Origin: Catenulispora pinistramenti
GTDB taxonomy: Bacteria; Actinomycetota; Actinomycetes; Streptomycetales; Catenulisporaceae
Length of the DNA stretch: 51,665 nt
Assembly: GCF_018274385.1 (NCBI RefSeq)
Contig: NZ_JAAFYZ010000055.1
Coordinates: 1-51,665, forward strand
Reading direction: 5' to 3'
A program made the position numbers and the translations under genes. The notes beneath the pieces were generated by a model that was not told the DNA's origin, ran no database searches, and saw only the letters and a list, made by a program, of their open reading frames with translations. Numbering within the stretch: position 1 is the first letter of the stretch; every line of letters begins with the position of its first letter. Shown here piece by piece: positions 25,345 to 34,416 of this stretch.

Positions 25345-26307
25345 GTGGCTGGCAACAATGACGTGACCGACCTTGTCGAACGCGCCCGCAAGGGCGACCC
25401 CCGTGCGGTGGCGCGCCTGATCTCCCATGTGGAGGACGGCTCCCCGCTGCTGCGCGCGGTGATGGCGGCGCTGACCCCGTACGCCGGCAACGCGTACGTG
25501 GTCGGCCTGACCGGCTCGCCCGGCGTCGGCAAGTCCACCACCACGTCCGCGCTGGTCACGGCGCTGCGCGCGCAGGGCAAGCGGGTCGGCGTGCTGGCCG
25601 TCGACCCGTCCTCGCCGTTCTCCGGCGGCGCCCTGCTCGGCGACCGGGTCCGGATGCAGGAGCACGCCACCGACCGCGACGTCTACATCCGTTCCATGGC
25701 CTCCCGCGGCCACCTCGGCGGCCTGTCCGCGGCCACCCCGCAGGCGGTCCGGGTCCTGGATGCCGCCGGCTGCGACGTGGTGCTGATCGAGACGGTCGGC
25801 GTCGGCCAGTCCGAGGTGGAGATCGCCGCGACCGCCGACACCGCCGTGGTGCTCCTCGCGCCGGGCATGGGCGACGGCATCCAGGCGGCCAAGGCCGGGA
25901 TCCTGGAGATCGGCGACCTGTTCGTGGTCAACAAGGCCGACCGCGACGGCGCCGACGCCACCGCCCGCGAACTCGGCCACATGCTGGCCCTGGGCGAAGC
26001 CCGCGGCCCCGGCGACTGGCGCCCGCCGATCGTGAAGACGGTCGCCGCCACCGGCCAGGGCATCGAGGAGTTCGTCGAAGCGCTGGAGAAGCACCAGTCC
26101 TGGCTCAACGAGCACGGCAAGCTCGCCGAGCGGCGCCGGCACCGGGCCTCGGTGGAGATCGAGGGCATCGCGCTGGCGGCGCTGCGGGCGCGGATCGGCG
26201 ATCTGCGGGGCGACCGGCGGTTGTCGACGCTGGCCGAGCGGGTCGTGGGGCGCGAGCTGGACCCGTACTCGGCCGCTGATGAGCTGGTGGCCGGGATCAG
26301 CGACTGA
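25345..26307 (+). CDS. meaB: MeaB-type GTPase chaperone of B12-dependent acyl-CoA mutase
   Basis: A 320-residue SIMIBI GTPase that loads and protects coenzyme B12 mutases. P-loop GSPGVGKST is at residues 57-65, switch region VDPSSPFSGGALLGDRVRM follows, then IETVGVGQSEVEI, NKAD (GTP specificity) and a C-terminal dimerisation arm (RRHRASVEIEGIAL). GTG at 25345 is chosen because it gives the usual N-terminus VAGNNDVTDLVERARKGD. It sits in a run with the thiolase and a VOC protein. Its mutase client may be the IcmA at 41362 or a mutase outside the window. Confidence 0.92.
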   Translation: MAGNNDVTDLVERARKGDPRAVARLISHVEDGSPLLRAVMAALTPYAGNAYVVGLTGSPGVGKSTTTSALVTALRAQGKRVGVLAVDPSSPFSGGALLGDRVRMQEHATDRDVYIRSMASRGHLGGLSAATPQAVRVLDAAGCDVVLIETVGVGQSEVEIAATADTAVVLLAPGMGDGIQAAKAGILEIGDLFVVNKADRDGADATARELGHMLALGEARGPGDWRPPIVKTVAATGQGIEEFVEALEKHQSWLNEHGKLAERRRHRASVEIEGIALAALRARIGDLRGDRRLSTLAERVVGRELDPYSAADELVAGISD

Positions 26308-26696
26308 TGGGCGCGCGGATCAAGGACGTCATCGTCGACTGCCGCGATCCCGAGGCGCTGGCGGCGTTCTGGGCCCAGGTGCTCGACCGGCCGATCGCGG
26401 CGCGCATCGGGCCTTTCGTCTGGCTGACCCGCGGCGACGGGCCGGGGCTGGGATTCCAGAAGGCGGACGGGGCCAAGGCGGGCAAGAACCGCGTGCATTT
26501 CGACGTCGGCGCGCCGGACCCGGCTGCCGAGCGAGCGCGGCTGGAGGCGCTGGGCGCCCGCCACCTGCCGGAGTACGCCGCGGGCGGCTTCCTGGTCATG
26601 GCCGACCCGGAGGGGAACGAGTTCTGCGTGATCCCCGAGGGACCGTTCGAGCTCGATGATGAGGGGCGCGCGAGCTATCTGGAGCCCGGCGCCTGA
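26307..26696 (+). CDS. VOC superfamily (glyoxalase-like) protein
   Basis: A 129-residue single VOC-domain pair typical of the glyoxalase-like domain group: IKDVIVDCRDPEALAAFWAQVLDRP at the N-terminus, KNRVHFDVGAPDPAAERARLEALGA in the middle, FLVMADPEGNEFCVIPEG near the end. These proteins are metal enzymes or ligand-binding proteins; no substrate can be named. Its ATG overlaps the meaB stop (TGATG), so it is translationally coupled to the mutase chaperone, which is unusual context for this family. Confidence 0.75.
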   Translation: MGARIKDVIVDCRDPEALAAFWAQVLDRPIAARIGPFVWLTRGDGPGLGFQKADGAKAGKNRVHFDVGAPDPAAERARLEALGARHLPEYAAGGFLVMADPEGNEFCVIPEGPFELDDEGRASYLEPGA

Positions 26697-26780
26697 GGCC
26701 GGCTTGCTTCTTGAGCGAGCCGACCTACCTTCTTCAGTGAGCCGGCCTACGTCTTGGGTGAGCCGACTTACTTCTTCAGC
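26695..26780 (-). repeat. four tandem 21-22 nt repeats spanning the stop of the DUF3817 gene
   Basis: Units at 26695-26716, 26717-26738, 26739-26759 and 26760-26780 share the plus-strand core GAGCCG-CTAC-CTTCTTCAG with changes. On the minus strand each unit recalls the end of the gene (CTGAAGAAG then a stop-like TAA/TAG/GTAGG). The outermost copy overlaps the stop of the plus-strand VOC gene. Confidence 0.75.
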
Positions 26781-27076
26781 GACTTGTGCAGCCAGAACGG
26801 CCCGGTCGGCAGCACCGAGGCGATCAGCACGATGCCGAACCGCTTGCCGTCCCAGTTCTGGGCCTGCTTGGCGTCGTAGGCCAGCGCCAGGTAGGCCAGG
26901 AACAGCAGGCCGTGGATCATGCCGAAGACCATCGTCGGCGCGGGCATGTGCGCGGCGTACTTCAGCGGCATCGCGACGCACAGCAGGATCAGGAAGGACA
27001 CGCCCTCGGCGAGCGAGACGAGGCGGAAGCGGGCGAGCTTGCCGTCCTCGGCGGTGGTCACATCGGCAGTGGTCAC
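26768..27076 (-). CDS. DUF3817 integral membrane protein
   Basis: A 102-residue protein with three hydrophobic helices: LVSLAEGVSFLILLCVAMPL, MVFGMIHGLLFLAYLALAY and RFGIVLIASVLPTGPFWLHK. The pattern SLAEG...PLKY...HG.LF..Y is typical of the DUF3817 family of unknown function. The open frame extends far upstream, but the GTG at 27076 with GAGGA 8 nt before it gives the usual size. The C-terminal coding end LKK-stop has been copied three more times downstream as a tandem repeat. It is divergent from a DUF2127 gene; an inverted repeat lies between them. Confidence 0.7.
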   Translation of the reverse strand: MTTADVTTAEDGKLARFRLVSLAEGVSFLILLCVAMPLKYAAHMPAPTMVFGMIHGLLFLAYLALAYDAKQAQNWDGKRFGIVLIASVLPTGPFWLHKSLKK

Positions 27077-27108
27077 GGGCGGATCCTCGCTGTTCACCAG
27101 GCTTATAG

Positions 27109-27123
27109 CCGACAACGTGTCGG
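27109..27123. promoter_or_regulatory. perfect inverted repeat between DUF3817 and DUF2127 genes
   Basis: CCGACA-ACG-TGTCGG: 6-bp perfect arms with a 3-nt spacer. TTATAG lies just to the left and GGTAT to the right, so it may overlap promoter elements. Candidate operator; no regulator known. Confidence 0.4.
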
Positions 27124-27187
27124 TATGTCCCGCGAAGAATACCCGACGTCCCGACGCCCGTTCGCGGTGCCCCCTACGCTGGGCACC

Positions 27188-28135
27188 ATGCGTGATTGGA
27201 ACAGGCGCCGCTGTGCGCGCCGGGGGCATGAGACCTACGCACCGGTCGGTCCGGGGATAGAGACGGAACTGGCCGCGAGACTGCAAGTACAGACCGCCCA
27301 CGGACCGGCGTGGCGCTGTCTGCGATGTGGCGACTACGCGCTCGGGGAGCCGACGGCCAGCGGGCCGGCGGACGAGGCGCCGGCGGTGCCGCGGGGCAAG
27401 GCGCTGCGGGACCTGTTCATCCTGCGGCTGCTGGCGATCGAGCGGGTGATCCGCGGCGTCGTCATCTTCCTGATCGCCTGGGCGGTGTGGAAGTTCGGCA
27501 GCAGCCAGGACGCCGTGCAGAAGCTCTTCGAGTCCGACCTGACGGCGTTCAAGCCGTTCGCCAACCACTTCGGGTGGGACGTCGAGCACGCCAGCATCGT
27601 CGAGCGGATCCGCAAGACGTTCAACTACAGCCCGAAGACGATACACACGGTGGCGCTGTTGCTCGGCGGCTACGCGCTGCTGGAGACGGTCGAGGGCGTC
27701 GGACTGTGGCTGGCCAAGCGCTGGGGCGAGTATCTGACCGCGGTCGGTACGTCGATCTTCCTGCCGCTGGAGATCTGGGACGGCTACAGCAAGATCCACG
27801 AGCACAAGTCGTACGTGTTCGCGATCTGCACCTTCGCCATCAACGTCGGCGCGGTGGTGTACCTGCTGGTGTCCAAGCGGCTGTTCGGCATCCGCGGCGG
27901 CGGCAAGGCTTTCGAGGCGCAGAAGCATGCGGACGCGCTGCTGACGGTGGAGCTCGCGGCTTGTGGCGCGGGTGCGGGTGCGGTTGCGGTTGCGGGCGAC
28001 GGTGTCGAAGGTGCGGTGGGCGCGGCCGGTCCGAGTGCTCCGGGCAGCGGGGTGCCCGACTCGCGCGCCGCTCTGGCCGAGACGGTCGTGCTCAGCCAGC
28101 CGCCGTTGACCGACCCGGCCGGCGGCGGGCGCTGA
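27188..28135 (+). CDS. DUF2127 membrane protein with N-terminal zinc-ribbon-like motif
   Basis: A 315-residue protein. Residues 1-50 contain RRCARRGHETY and WRCLRCGDY, a C..H...CxxC arrangement that could bind zinc. Residues about 75-250 are the DUF2127 membrane domain with four hydrophobic segments (AIERVIRGVVIFLIAW, VALLLGGYALLETVEGVGLW, YLTAVGTSIFLPLEIWDGY, FAICTFAINVGAVVYLL). The tail is Ala/Gly-rich. Function is unknown. The ATG at 27188 is chosen for the start of the zinc motif; no clear ribosome binding site, and further in-frame starts exist upstream. A hairpin follows the gene. Confidence 0.65.
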   Translation: MRDWNRRRCARRGHETYAPVGPGIETELAARLQVQTAHGPAWRCLRCGDYALGEPTASGPADEAPAVPRGKALRDLFILRLLAIERVIRGVVIFLIAWAVWKFGSSQDAVQKLFESDLTAFKPFANHFGWDVEHASIVERIRKTFNYSPKTIHTVALLLGGYALLETVEGVGLWLAKRWGEYLTAVGTSIFLPLEIWDGYSKIHEHKSYVFAICTFAINVGAVVYLLVSKRLFGIRGGGKAFEAQKHADALLTVELAACGAGAGAVAVAGDGVEGAVGAAGPSAPGSGVPDSRAALAETVVLSQPPLTDPAGGGR

Positions 28136-28160
28136 CCATCCGCAGGGCTTGTCACCGACC

Positions 28161-28197
28161 GAGCCCGCCGCACCTTCTTCACCAGGTCGGCGGGCTC
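28161..28197 (+). terminator. hairpin terminator after the DUF2127 gene
   Basis: Arms GAGCCCGCCG and CGGCGGGCTC pair perfectly; an inner ACCT/AGGT extends the stem. It lies 25 nt past the stop and before the MarR gene, without a T-run. Confidence 0.55.
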
Positions 28198-28236
28198 GAC
28201 CGGTTGCGACTTCAACAACTGACGTAGGCTGGACGC

Positions 28237-28716
28237 ATGACCGCCGAGGGCACCGACGAAACCGCTTGGCTCGACGAGACCGAGCAGGCCGTCTGGCGCC
28301 ACTACATCTCGGTGATGCGCCTGCTCCCGGACCGCCTCAACGCCAGCCTGGCCCGCGGCCACGACCTGACCCTGATCGATTACGAGGTCCTGGCCAGGCT
28401 CTCCGAAGCGCCCCTGCGCCGGATGCGGATGACCGAACTGGCCGAAGGCGCCCTGCTGTCCAAGAGCCGGCTGTCCCATCAGGTCAGCCGGATGGAGAAG
28501 GAAGGCCTGGTCCGCCGCGAACCCTGCGAGACCGACGGCCGCGGCTTCTTCGCGGTCCTCACCGACCAGGGCTGGGAGAAGCTGCTGTCAGCCGCGCCGG
28601 CCCACGTCGCGGACGTGCGCGAAGTCTTCATCACCCCGCTGAGCCGGGACCAGCTCGTCACGCTGGGGGAGATCCTGGACGTGATCGGGAAGGGTCTGGA
28701 GCCGGGGCGGGGCTGA
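28237..28716 (+). CDS. MarR family transcriptional regulator
   Basis: A 159-residue winged-helix regulator: LTLIDYEVLARLSEAPLRRMRMTELAEGALLSKSRLSHQVSRMEKEGLVRREP is the DNA-binding core and wing, followed by a dimerising C-terminal helix. It is followed 60 nt later by a DHA2-type multidrug transporter on the same strand, a pairing in which the MarR protein normally represses the efflux gene until a toxic ligand binds. No obvious palindrome is seen at its own start. Confidence 0.85.
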   Translation: MTAEGTDETAWLDETEQAVWRHYISVMRLLPDRLNASLARGHDLTLIDYEVLARLSEAPLRRMRMTELAEGALLSKSRLSHQVSRMEKEGLVRREPCETDGRGFFAVLTDQGWEKLLSAAPAHVADVREVFITPLSRDQLVTLGEILDVIGKGLEPGRG

Positions 28717-28776
28717 CCCGGACCACGGGCTGACCCGCACCCCACTGGCCCCCTGGCACCTCACGGCCCCCTCGAC

Positions 28777-30384
28777 TTGCAGGCTGTCCCGACGGCTGTC
28801 ACCGTGACGAGGGTGAGCGCCGGCGCGCAGGACCCCGAATCCGACCCCGGTCGGGTCGTTGACCACCAAGATCCGGGCGCTGCTTTGGCGGTCGATCCCG
28901 ACGAGCGGCCCGAGGGGCACAGCAGCATCCCGGGCATCGCGGGGCTTTCCGATCGGCAGAAGTACCGGGCCCTGGCGGTGTGCCTGCTGGTCGGCTTCAT
29001 GACCTTGCTCGACGTCTCCATCGTCAACGTCGCGCTGCCCTCGATGCAGAAGGGGCTCAAGGCCTCGCCCGCCGACCTGTCGTGGGTGGTCTCCGGTTAC
29101 GCGCTCACCTTCGGCCTGATCCTCGTGCCCTCCGGGGTGTTCGGCGACATGGTCGGCCGGCGGACCGCGTTCCTGACCGGGCTCGTCGCGTTCACCGTGG
29201 CGTCCGGGCTGTGCGGTATCGCGCCGGGGGCGGCGTTCCTGGTGGTGGCGCGGCTGGTGCAGGGCTTCGCGTCGGGCATCCTGGGGCCGCAGATCTCCGG
29301 GCTGATCCAGGAGATGTTCAGCGGGGCGGCGCGCGCTCGGGCCTTCGGGTACTTCGGGGCGACGGTGGGGTTGGCCACGGCGGTCGGGCCGCTGGTCGGC
29401 GGGCTGTTGATCGCCGCCGGCGGCGAGGACCACGGCTGGCGGTGGGTGTTCTTCGTCAACCTGCCGATCGGCGTCGTCGCGTTCTTCCTGGCGCTGCGGG
29501 TGATCCCGGGGTGCCTGGGCTGCGGCCGGGCCGAGACCCGCGGCCGCATCGACTGGGTCGGGGTGGCGCTGCTGGGCGCCTCGGTCACCTCGATCATGCT
29601 CCCGCTGGTGCAGGAACAGCAGTGGAAGGGCCGCGGGAAGTGGTGGCTGGTCGTGCTCGGCGTGCTGCTGCTCATCGCCTTCACCCAGTGGGAGCGCCGG
29701 GTCGCCAGCTCCGGCAGCACTCCGCTGGTCCCGCCGGCCCTGGTCCGCATCCGCTCCTACACCCGCGGCAGCCTGCTCGGCCTGTTCTACTTCGCCGGCT
29801 TCACCACGATCTTCTTCATCTTCACGCTGTTCCTGCAGAACGGCCTCAACTACAGCGCGCTGGAAGCGGGCCTGGCCACCACGCCCTTCGCCGTCGGCTC
29901 CGCGGTCAGCGCCACGCTCGGCGGCCGGCTGGTCGGCAAGCACGGCCGGTCGCTGGTGATCCTCGGCATCGTGCTGGTGGCGGTGGCGACCGGGGCGGCG
30001 ATCCTGGTCGTGCACTGGGTCCACGGCCGCGGCGCCGGGGTGGCCGCCGCCGCCCCGCTGCTGGTCGCCGGGGTCGGCTCCGGCCTGGTCATCGCCCCGA
30101 ACGCGGCCCTGTCGCTGTCCGAGATCCCGGTGGTGCGCGCCGGTACCGCCGGCGGCGTGATGCAGACCGCGCAGCGGCTCGGCTCGGCGCTCGGCATCGC
30201 CTGCGTCGGCGCGGTCTTCTTCTCCCGGGTCGGCCACGGCAAGGGTTTCGCCAACGCCTTCCAGGCCGGTGCCGTCGTCGCGATCTGTTTCGAGGTCGCG
30301 GCGCTGGTGGTCGCGGTCGCCGACTGGCGCAGCCGCAGGGCGGCGGCCGCGACTCCGGCGACCGCCGAGGAGAGCAGCGCCTGA
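28777..30384 (+). CDS. MFS transporter, DHA2 (EmrB/QacA) drug:H+ antiporter
   Basis: A 535-residue (or slightly shorter) transporter with about 14 membrane segments. Motif A is GDMVGRRTAFL (loop 2-3), motif C-like GATVGLATAVGPLVGGLL in helix 5, and the first helix has LLDVSIVNVALPSM, all typical of DHA2 exporters. About 60 polar residues precede helix 1. The start is unclear: TTG at 28777 or in-frame GTG at 28804 or 28813; none has a good ribosome binding site. It probably exports hydrophobic drugs or a metabolite and is likely under the MarR regulator upstream. Confidence 0.85.
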   Translation: MQAVPTAVTVTRVSAGAQDPESDPGRVVDHQDPGAALAVDPDERPEGHSSIPGIAGLSDRQKYRALAVCLLVGFMTLLDVSIVNVALPSMQKGLKASPADLSWVVSGYALTFGLILVPSGVFGDMVGRRTAFLTGLVAFTVASGLCGIAPGAAFLVVARLVQGFASGILGPQISGLIQEMFSGAARARAFGYFGATVGLATAVGPLVGGLLIAAGGEDHGWRWVFFVNLPIGVVAFFLALRVIPGCLGCGRAETRGRIDWVGVALLGASVTSIMLPLVQEQQWKGRGKWWLVVLGVLLLIAFTQWERRVASSGSTPLVPPALVRIRSYTRGSLLGLFYFAGFTTIFFIFTLFLQNGLNYSALEAGLATTPFAVGSAVSATLGGRLVGKHGRSLVILGIVLVAVATGAAILVVHWVHGRGAGVAAAAPLLVAGVGSGLVIAPNAALSLSEIPVVRAGTAGGVMQTAQRLGSALGIACVGAVFFSRVGHGKGFANAFQAGAVVAICFEVAALVVAVADWRSRRAAAATPATAEESSA

Positions 30385-30393
30385 GAAGCTGGC

Positions 30394-31527
30394 GTGGTGA
30401 ACGAGAACGAGGACCGGGGCCAGGCCGCGACCGAAGCCGCGCTCAGCCGCATCGCGAAGCTGGTCGCCGACCGCCCCGGCCAGGCCCAGCTCCACGTGCT
30501 GCACCACGGCGTCCCGATCCTCGACGTCTGCGTACGCTGCGACCCCGACACGCCGTTCCTGTTGTGGTCGACCGGAAAACCGTTCACCGCGCTGGCCGTC
30601 CACCAGCTCGCCGAGCGCGGCCTGCTCGACCTCGACGCGCCGATCGCCGACCACTGGCCCGAATACGGCCGCGCCGGCAAGCAGTCCGTGACACCCCGCC
30701 ACGCCCTCACCCACACCACCGGCGCGCCGCTGTCCACCCGGCACGTCGTCGGCGACGCCTGGATCATGCACGACTGGGACCGGTCGGTGCGCGCGGCCGC
30801 GGCGGCCAGGCCCCGGCACGAGCCGGGGCGCGACCCGGCGTACCACATCCTGAGCCAGGGCTTCATCCTCGGCGAACTCCTCCAGCGGGTCACCGGCACG
30901 CCGCTGGCGGAGTATCTGGACACGAACATCCTCGGCCCGGCCGGACTGGCGAACACCCACCTCGGACTGCCGGACTCGCTCTGGGACACGCGCACGATCC
31001 TGCAGATCTCGAAGGAGCCGCGAACCTCGTTCCCGGACCGGGCGAAGGTACGCCGGTTCGGCACGAAAGCCGTCCGCACCGCGCCGATCCCGGCGGCGAC
31101 GGTCCACTCCACGGCTCGCGACGTGGCCCGCTTCTACCAGCTGCTCCTGAACGGCGGCGGCATCGACGGCGTCACCGTCTTCCACCCCGAAACCGTGCGG
31201 GCGGCCCGCGAACCCGCGGCATCGCAGGCCACGCACATACATTCCGACCCGATCGTCGGCCACGCCATCCGCTGGTCCCACGGCTTCCAACTCGGCTGGG
31301 GCACCCGTCCCGCCCCCGCCGCCCGACCCTTCGGCACCACCGCGGGCGAGGACGTCTTCGGTCACAACGGCAGCAACTACTGCAACGCCTGGGCCGATCC
31401 CGAGCACGGGCTCGTATTCGCCTGCCTGACCAGCCTCATGACGCCCCGCGCTCAGGCGCTCGCCTGGCAGACCGAGCTGAGCGATCTGGTGCGCGCGGCG
31501 GTCGGCGGCAGCGGCGAAACAGCCTGA
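30394..31527 (+). CDS. serine hydrolase, beta-lactamase/class C family
   Basis: A 377-residue beta-lactamase-fold protein. The nucleophile motif SxxK is S59-T-G-K62. The Tyr motif region is PAYHILSQGFILGELL; the usual Y-x-N asparagine is replaced by Ile, so true beta-lactamase activity is doubtful. The third-box region is near FGHNGSNYCNAWADPEHGL. Members include esterases and D-amino-peptidases. There is no signal peptide, so it is likely cytosolic. It starts 9 nt after the transporter stop (GTG at 30394 or 30397) and is probably cotranscribed; it could process the exported compound. Confidence 0.75.
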   Translation: MVNENEDRGQAATEAALSRIAKLVADRPGQAQLHVLHHGVPILDVCVRCDPDTPFLLWSTGKPFTALAVHQLAERGLLDLDAPIADHWPEYGRAGKQSVTPRHALTHTTGAPLSTRHVVGDAWIMHDWDRSVRAAAAARPRHEPGRDPAYHILSQGFILGELLQRVTGTPLAEYLDTNILGPAGLANTHLGLPDSLWDTRTILQISKEPRTSFPDRAKVRRFGTKAVRTAPIPAATVHSTARDVARFYQLLLNGGGIDGVTVFHPETVRAAREPAASQATHIHSDPIVGHAIRWSHGFQLGWGTRPAPAARPFGTTAGEDVFGHNGSNYCNAWADPEHGLVFACLTSLMTPRAQALAWQTELSDLVRAAVGGSGETA

Positions 31528-31554
31528 TCGCTCGGCGGGTGAACCGAGTCCGGC

Positions 31555-32409
31555 CTACGGCAACTGCCGCCGCGGCTTCCCCTTGGCGTTCGCCTTCGCC
31601 GCAGCGGCCCCGCGCTGCCCGAGCAGCATCGGCTCGCCCCGCAGCGGCTGCGTCGCCACCCAGGGGATGAACGGCCACGCCACCGACAGCACCAGCAACG
31701 CGACCCCCGTCACGTTGAACACGGCCAGTACGTACGTCGCGTGGAACAGAGCGGACATCGCCGCTGCCAGGCCCAGGCCCACCAGGGTCCAGTCCGGGAC
31801 CCGGTTGCGCTTCAGGTTGATCGCGATGCGGTTGCGGAGCAGTCGGCGCAGCAGGGGGCGGCCGAAGGCGGTGGCGACCAGCAGGGCCATCGACAGGACG
31901 CCCAGGTCGTCGGTGACGACGTGGTGCGGGTTCAGGTCCGTGTCGTGGGTCTTTCCGAGGAAGGTGTACCGGGTGATCTGGTCGTGCCAGACCAGGACCG
32001 CCATCTGGTCGCCCTCGGAGACCGAGCCCGACAGGTCCTTCGTGCTGCTCAGGGTGACGTACTGGGTCTCGCCGACAGTCGGATCGAGGTACACATTGGT
32101 GGTGTAGCCGTGCGCCTTCCGGCCGGAGTTCTTCCAGACGCCGACGTAGTCCACGTTCGCATTGGTGCGCAGGACGCAGTTGTCGGTCTGGCCCGAGCCG
32201 GTGCAGTACGGCGCGTTGTCGTAGGTGTTCTGCCGGCCCTGGGCCTTCACCATGGCGAACGACTCGACGACCGTGAAACCCGAGATGCTCGCGGTGAGAC
32301 CGGCGAGCAGCAGCATGCCGAGCACGCCGCGTATTCGGCCTTTGCGCCGCCGTCGCCCCGCTCGCCCGTCGACGTCCAACAAGTCCACTGATCGCCCCGT
32401 CTTCGCCAC
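31555..32409 (-). CDS. membrane protein of unknown function, DUF3592-like topology
   Basis: A 284-residue protein. A basic stretch ([11 protein letters not shown]) precedes the first helix (residues about 29-50), then comes an extracytoplasmic domain of about 130 residues with two Cys (PYCTG and NCVLR) and the segment [24 protein letters not shown], and then three more helices ([49 protein letters not shown]) and a basic tail. I do not recognise the family with certainty. It is convergent with the serine hydrolase gene and divergent from ilvD. Confidence 0.55.
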   Translation of the reverse strand: MAKTGRSVDLLDVDGRAGRRRRKGRIRGVLGMLLLAGLTASISGFTVVESFAMVKAQGRQNTYDNAPYCTGSGQTDNCVLRTNANVDYVGVWKNSGRKAHGYTTNVYLDPTVGETQYVTLSSTKDLSGSVSEGDQMAVLVWHDQITRYTFLGKTHDTDLNPHHVVTDDLGVLSMALLVATAFGRPLLRRLLRNRIAINLKRNRVPDWTLVGLGLAAAMSALFHATYVLAVFNVTGVALLVLSVAWPFIPWVATQPLRGEPMLLGQRGAAAAKANAKGKPRRQLP

Positions 32410-32557
32410 GGCCCAGATGGTACGCGCATGTCATGGGGACCGGACCCGGTTCGGCGCGCGCCGTCCAATTCCCGGACGAGGGTGGAACGGTAGAGTCCAC
32501 AGTGCGAGAATGGTCGTCTCAAGACGGACGGATGACGGATACAGATCGGAGCCGCGC

Positions 32558-34414
32558 ATGCCAGCCCTGCGGTCGCGCACCAGCACCCACGGACGCAACA
32601 TGGCGGGGGCGCGCGCGCTATGGCGGGCCACCGGCATGGGCGACGACGACTTCGGCAAGCCGATCGTCGCGATCGCCAACTCCTTCACCCAGTTCGTCCC
32701 CGGCCACGTGCACCTGCGCAACGTCGGCGAGATCGTCGCCGACGCGGTCAAGGAGTCCGGCGGCGTCGCCAAGGAGTTCAACACCATCGCGGTGGACGAC
32801 GGCATCGCCATGGGCCACGCCGGCATGCTCTACTCGCTGCCCAGCCGCGAGTTGATCGCCGACGCCGTGGAATACATGGTGAACGCGCACTGCGCCGACG
32901 CGCTGGTGTGCATCTCCAACTGCGACAAGATCACCCCCGGCATGCTGATGGCCGCGCTGCGGCTGAACGTCCCGACCGTGTTCGTCTCCGGCGGGCCGAT
33001 GGAGGCCGGCAAGACCACGGCCATCGAGGGCGTGGTGCACTCCAGGATCGACCTGATCGACGCGATGATCGCCTCGGCCAACGACGCGGTCACCGACGAG
33101 CAGCTCGGCGACATCGAGCGCTCGGCCTGTCCGACCTGCGGCTCCTGTTCCGGCATGTTCACCGCCAACTCGATGAACTGCCTGGTCGAGGCCCTGGGCC
33201 TGGGACTGCCCGGCAACGGCTCGGTGCTGGCCACCCACGAGGCCCGGCGCCGGCTGTTCGAGCGGGCCGGCAGCACGGTCGTGGAGATCGCCCGGCGCTA
33301 CTACGACGGCGACGACGAGTCGGTCCTGCCGCGCGCCGTGGCCACCCCGGCCGCCTTCGGCAACGCGATGGCCCTGGACGTGGCCATGGGCGGCTCCACG
33401 AACACCGTGCTGCACCTGCTGGCCGCGGCGCAGGAGGCCGGCGTCGGCTTCGGCCTGAAGGACATCGACCACGTCTCGCGCCGGGTGCCGTGCATCTCCA
33501 AGGTCGCGCCCTCCAGCCAGTTCCACATGGAGGACGTGCACCGGGCCGGCGGCATCCCGGCGATCCTCGGCGAGCTGAACCGCGGCGGGCTGCTGGACCC
33601 CCAGGTGCACGCGGTGCACGCGCCGACGCTTCAGACCTGGCTGGACGAGTGGGACGTGCGCGGCGGCAAGGCCTCGCAGGCCGCGGTCGAGCTGTTCCAC
33701 GCGGCGCCCGGCGGGGTCCGCACCGTCGAGCCGTTCTCCACCGCCAACCGCTGGGCCGGCCTGGACACGGACGCCGAGAGCGGCTGCATCCGCGACCTGG
33801 CGCACGCCTACACCAAGGACGGCGGCCTGGCGGTGCTCTGGGGCAACCTGGCGGCCGACGGCGCGATCGTGAAGACCGCCGGCGTGGACGAGAAGATCTG
33901 GGAGTTCGCCGGTCCCGCGCGGGTCTTCGAGTCCCAGGACGACGCCGTAGAGGCGATCCTGGGCAAGAAGATCGTCGAGGGCGACGTCGTGCTGATCCGC
34001 TACGAGGGGCCCAAGGGCGGTCCCGGCATGCAGGAGATGCTGTACCCGACGTCGTTCCTGAAGGGCACCGGCCTGGGCGCCAAATGCGCGCTGGTCACCG
34101 ACGGCCGGTTCTCCGGCGGCTCCTCGGGCCTGTCCATCGGCCACATCTCCCCGGAGGCGGCGTCCGGCGGCGTCATCGCGCTGGTGGAGGAGGGCGACAC
34201 GGTGAAGATCGACATCGCCACCCGCAGCCTGCACCTGGACGTCGACCCCGAGGTGCTGGAGCAGCGCCGCACCCGGCTGCTGGCCGACCTCGGCGGCTAC
34301 CGGCCGCGCGACCGGGACCGCCAGGTCTCCGTCGCCCTGCGCGCCTACGCCGCCCTGGCCTCCAGCGCCTCCACCGGCGGCGTCCGCGACCTCGACCAAC
34401 TGGGCAGCAGGTAG
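32558..34414 (+). CDS. ilvD: dihydroxy-acid dehydratase
   Basis: A 618-residue enzyme of valine, isoleucine and pantothenate synthesis that dehydrates 2,3-dihydroxy-3-methylbutanoate and its homologue. Cluster cysteines lie in [12 protein letters not shown] (C122) and [17 protein letters not shown] (C194/C197). The region [13 protein letters not shown] lacks the extra Cys of [2Fe-2S] relatives, so this is the E. coli-like type expected to carry a [4Fe-4S] cluster. GGSTNT and [17 protein letters not shown] complete the signature. ATG at 32558 has GGAG 6 nt upstream; the longer open frame is not used. It provides valine precursors, which feed isobutyryl-CoA metabolism. An LLM oxidoreductase follows after 2 nt. 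Confidence 0.95.
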   Translation: MPALRSRTSTHGRNMAGARALWRATGMGDDDFGKPIVAIANSFTQFVPGHVHLRNVGEIVADAVKESGGVAKEFNTIAVDDGIAMGHAGMLYSLPSRELIADAVEYMVNAHCADALVCISNCDKITPGMLMAALRLNVPTVFVSGGPMEAGKTTAIEGVVHSRIDLIDAMIASANDAVTDEQLGDIERSACPTCGSCSGMFTANSMNCLVEALGLGLPGNGSVLATHEARRRLFERAGSTVVEIARRYYDGDDESVLPRAVATPAAFGNAMALDVAMGGSTNTVLHLLAAAQEAGVGFGLKDIDHVSRRVPCISKVAPSSQFHMEDVHRAGGIPAILGELNRGGLLDPQVHAVHAPTLQTWLDEWDVRGGKASQAAVELFHAAPGGVRTVEPFSTANRWAGLDTDAESGCIRDLAHAYTKDGGLAVLWGNLAADGAIVKTAGVDEKIWEFAGPARVFESQDDAVEAILGKKIVEGDVVLIRYEGPKGGPGMQEMLYPTSFLKGTGLGAKCALVTDGRFSGGSSGLSIGHISPEAASGGVIALVEEGDTVKIDIATRSLHLDVDPEVLEQRRTRLLADLGGYRPRDRDRQVSVALRAYAALASSASTGGVRDLDQLGSR

Positions 34415-34416
34415 CC

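Noticed and set aside
28588..31407. 939-codon open frame on the minus strand opposite the MFS and serine hydrolase genes
   Set aside because: Composition is Arg/Gly/Asp/His-rich with no fold, and it spans two clearly recognisable genes on the other strand.
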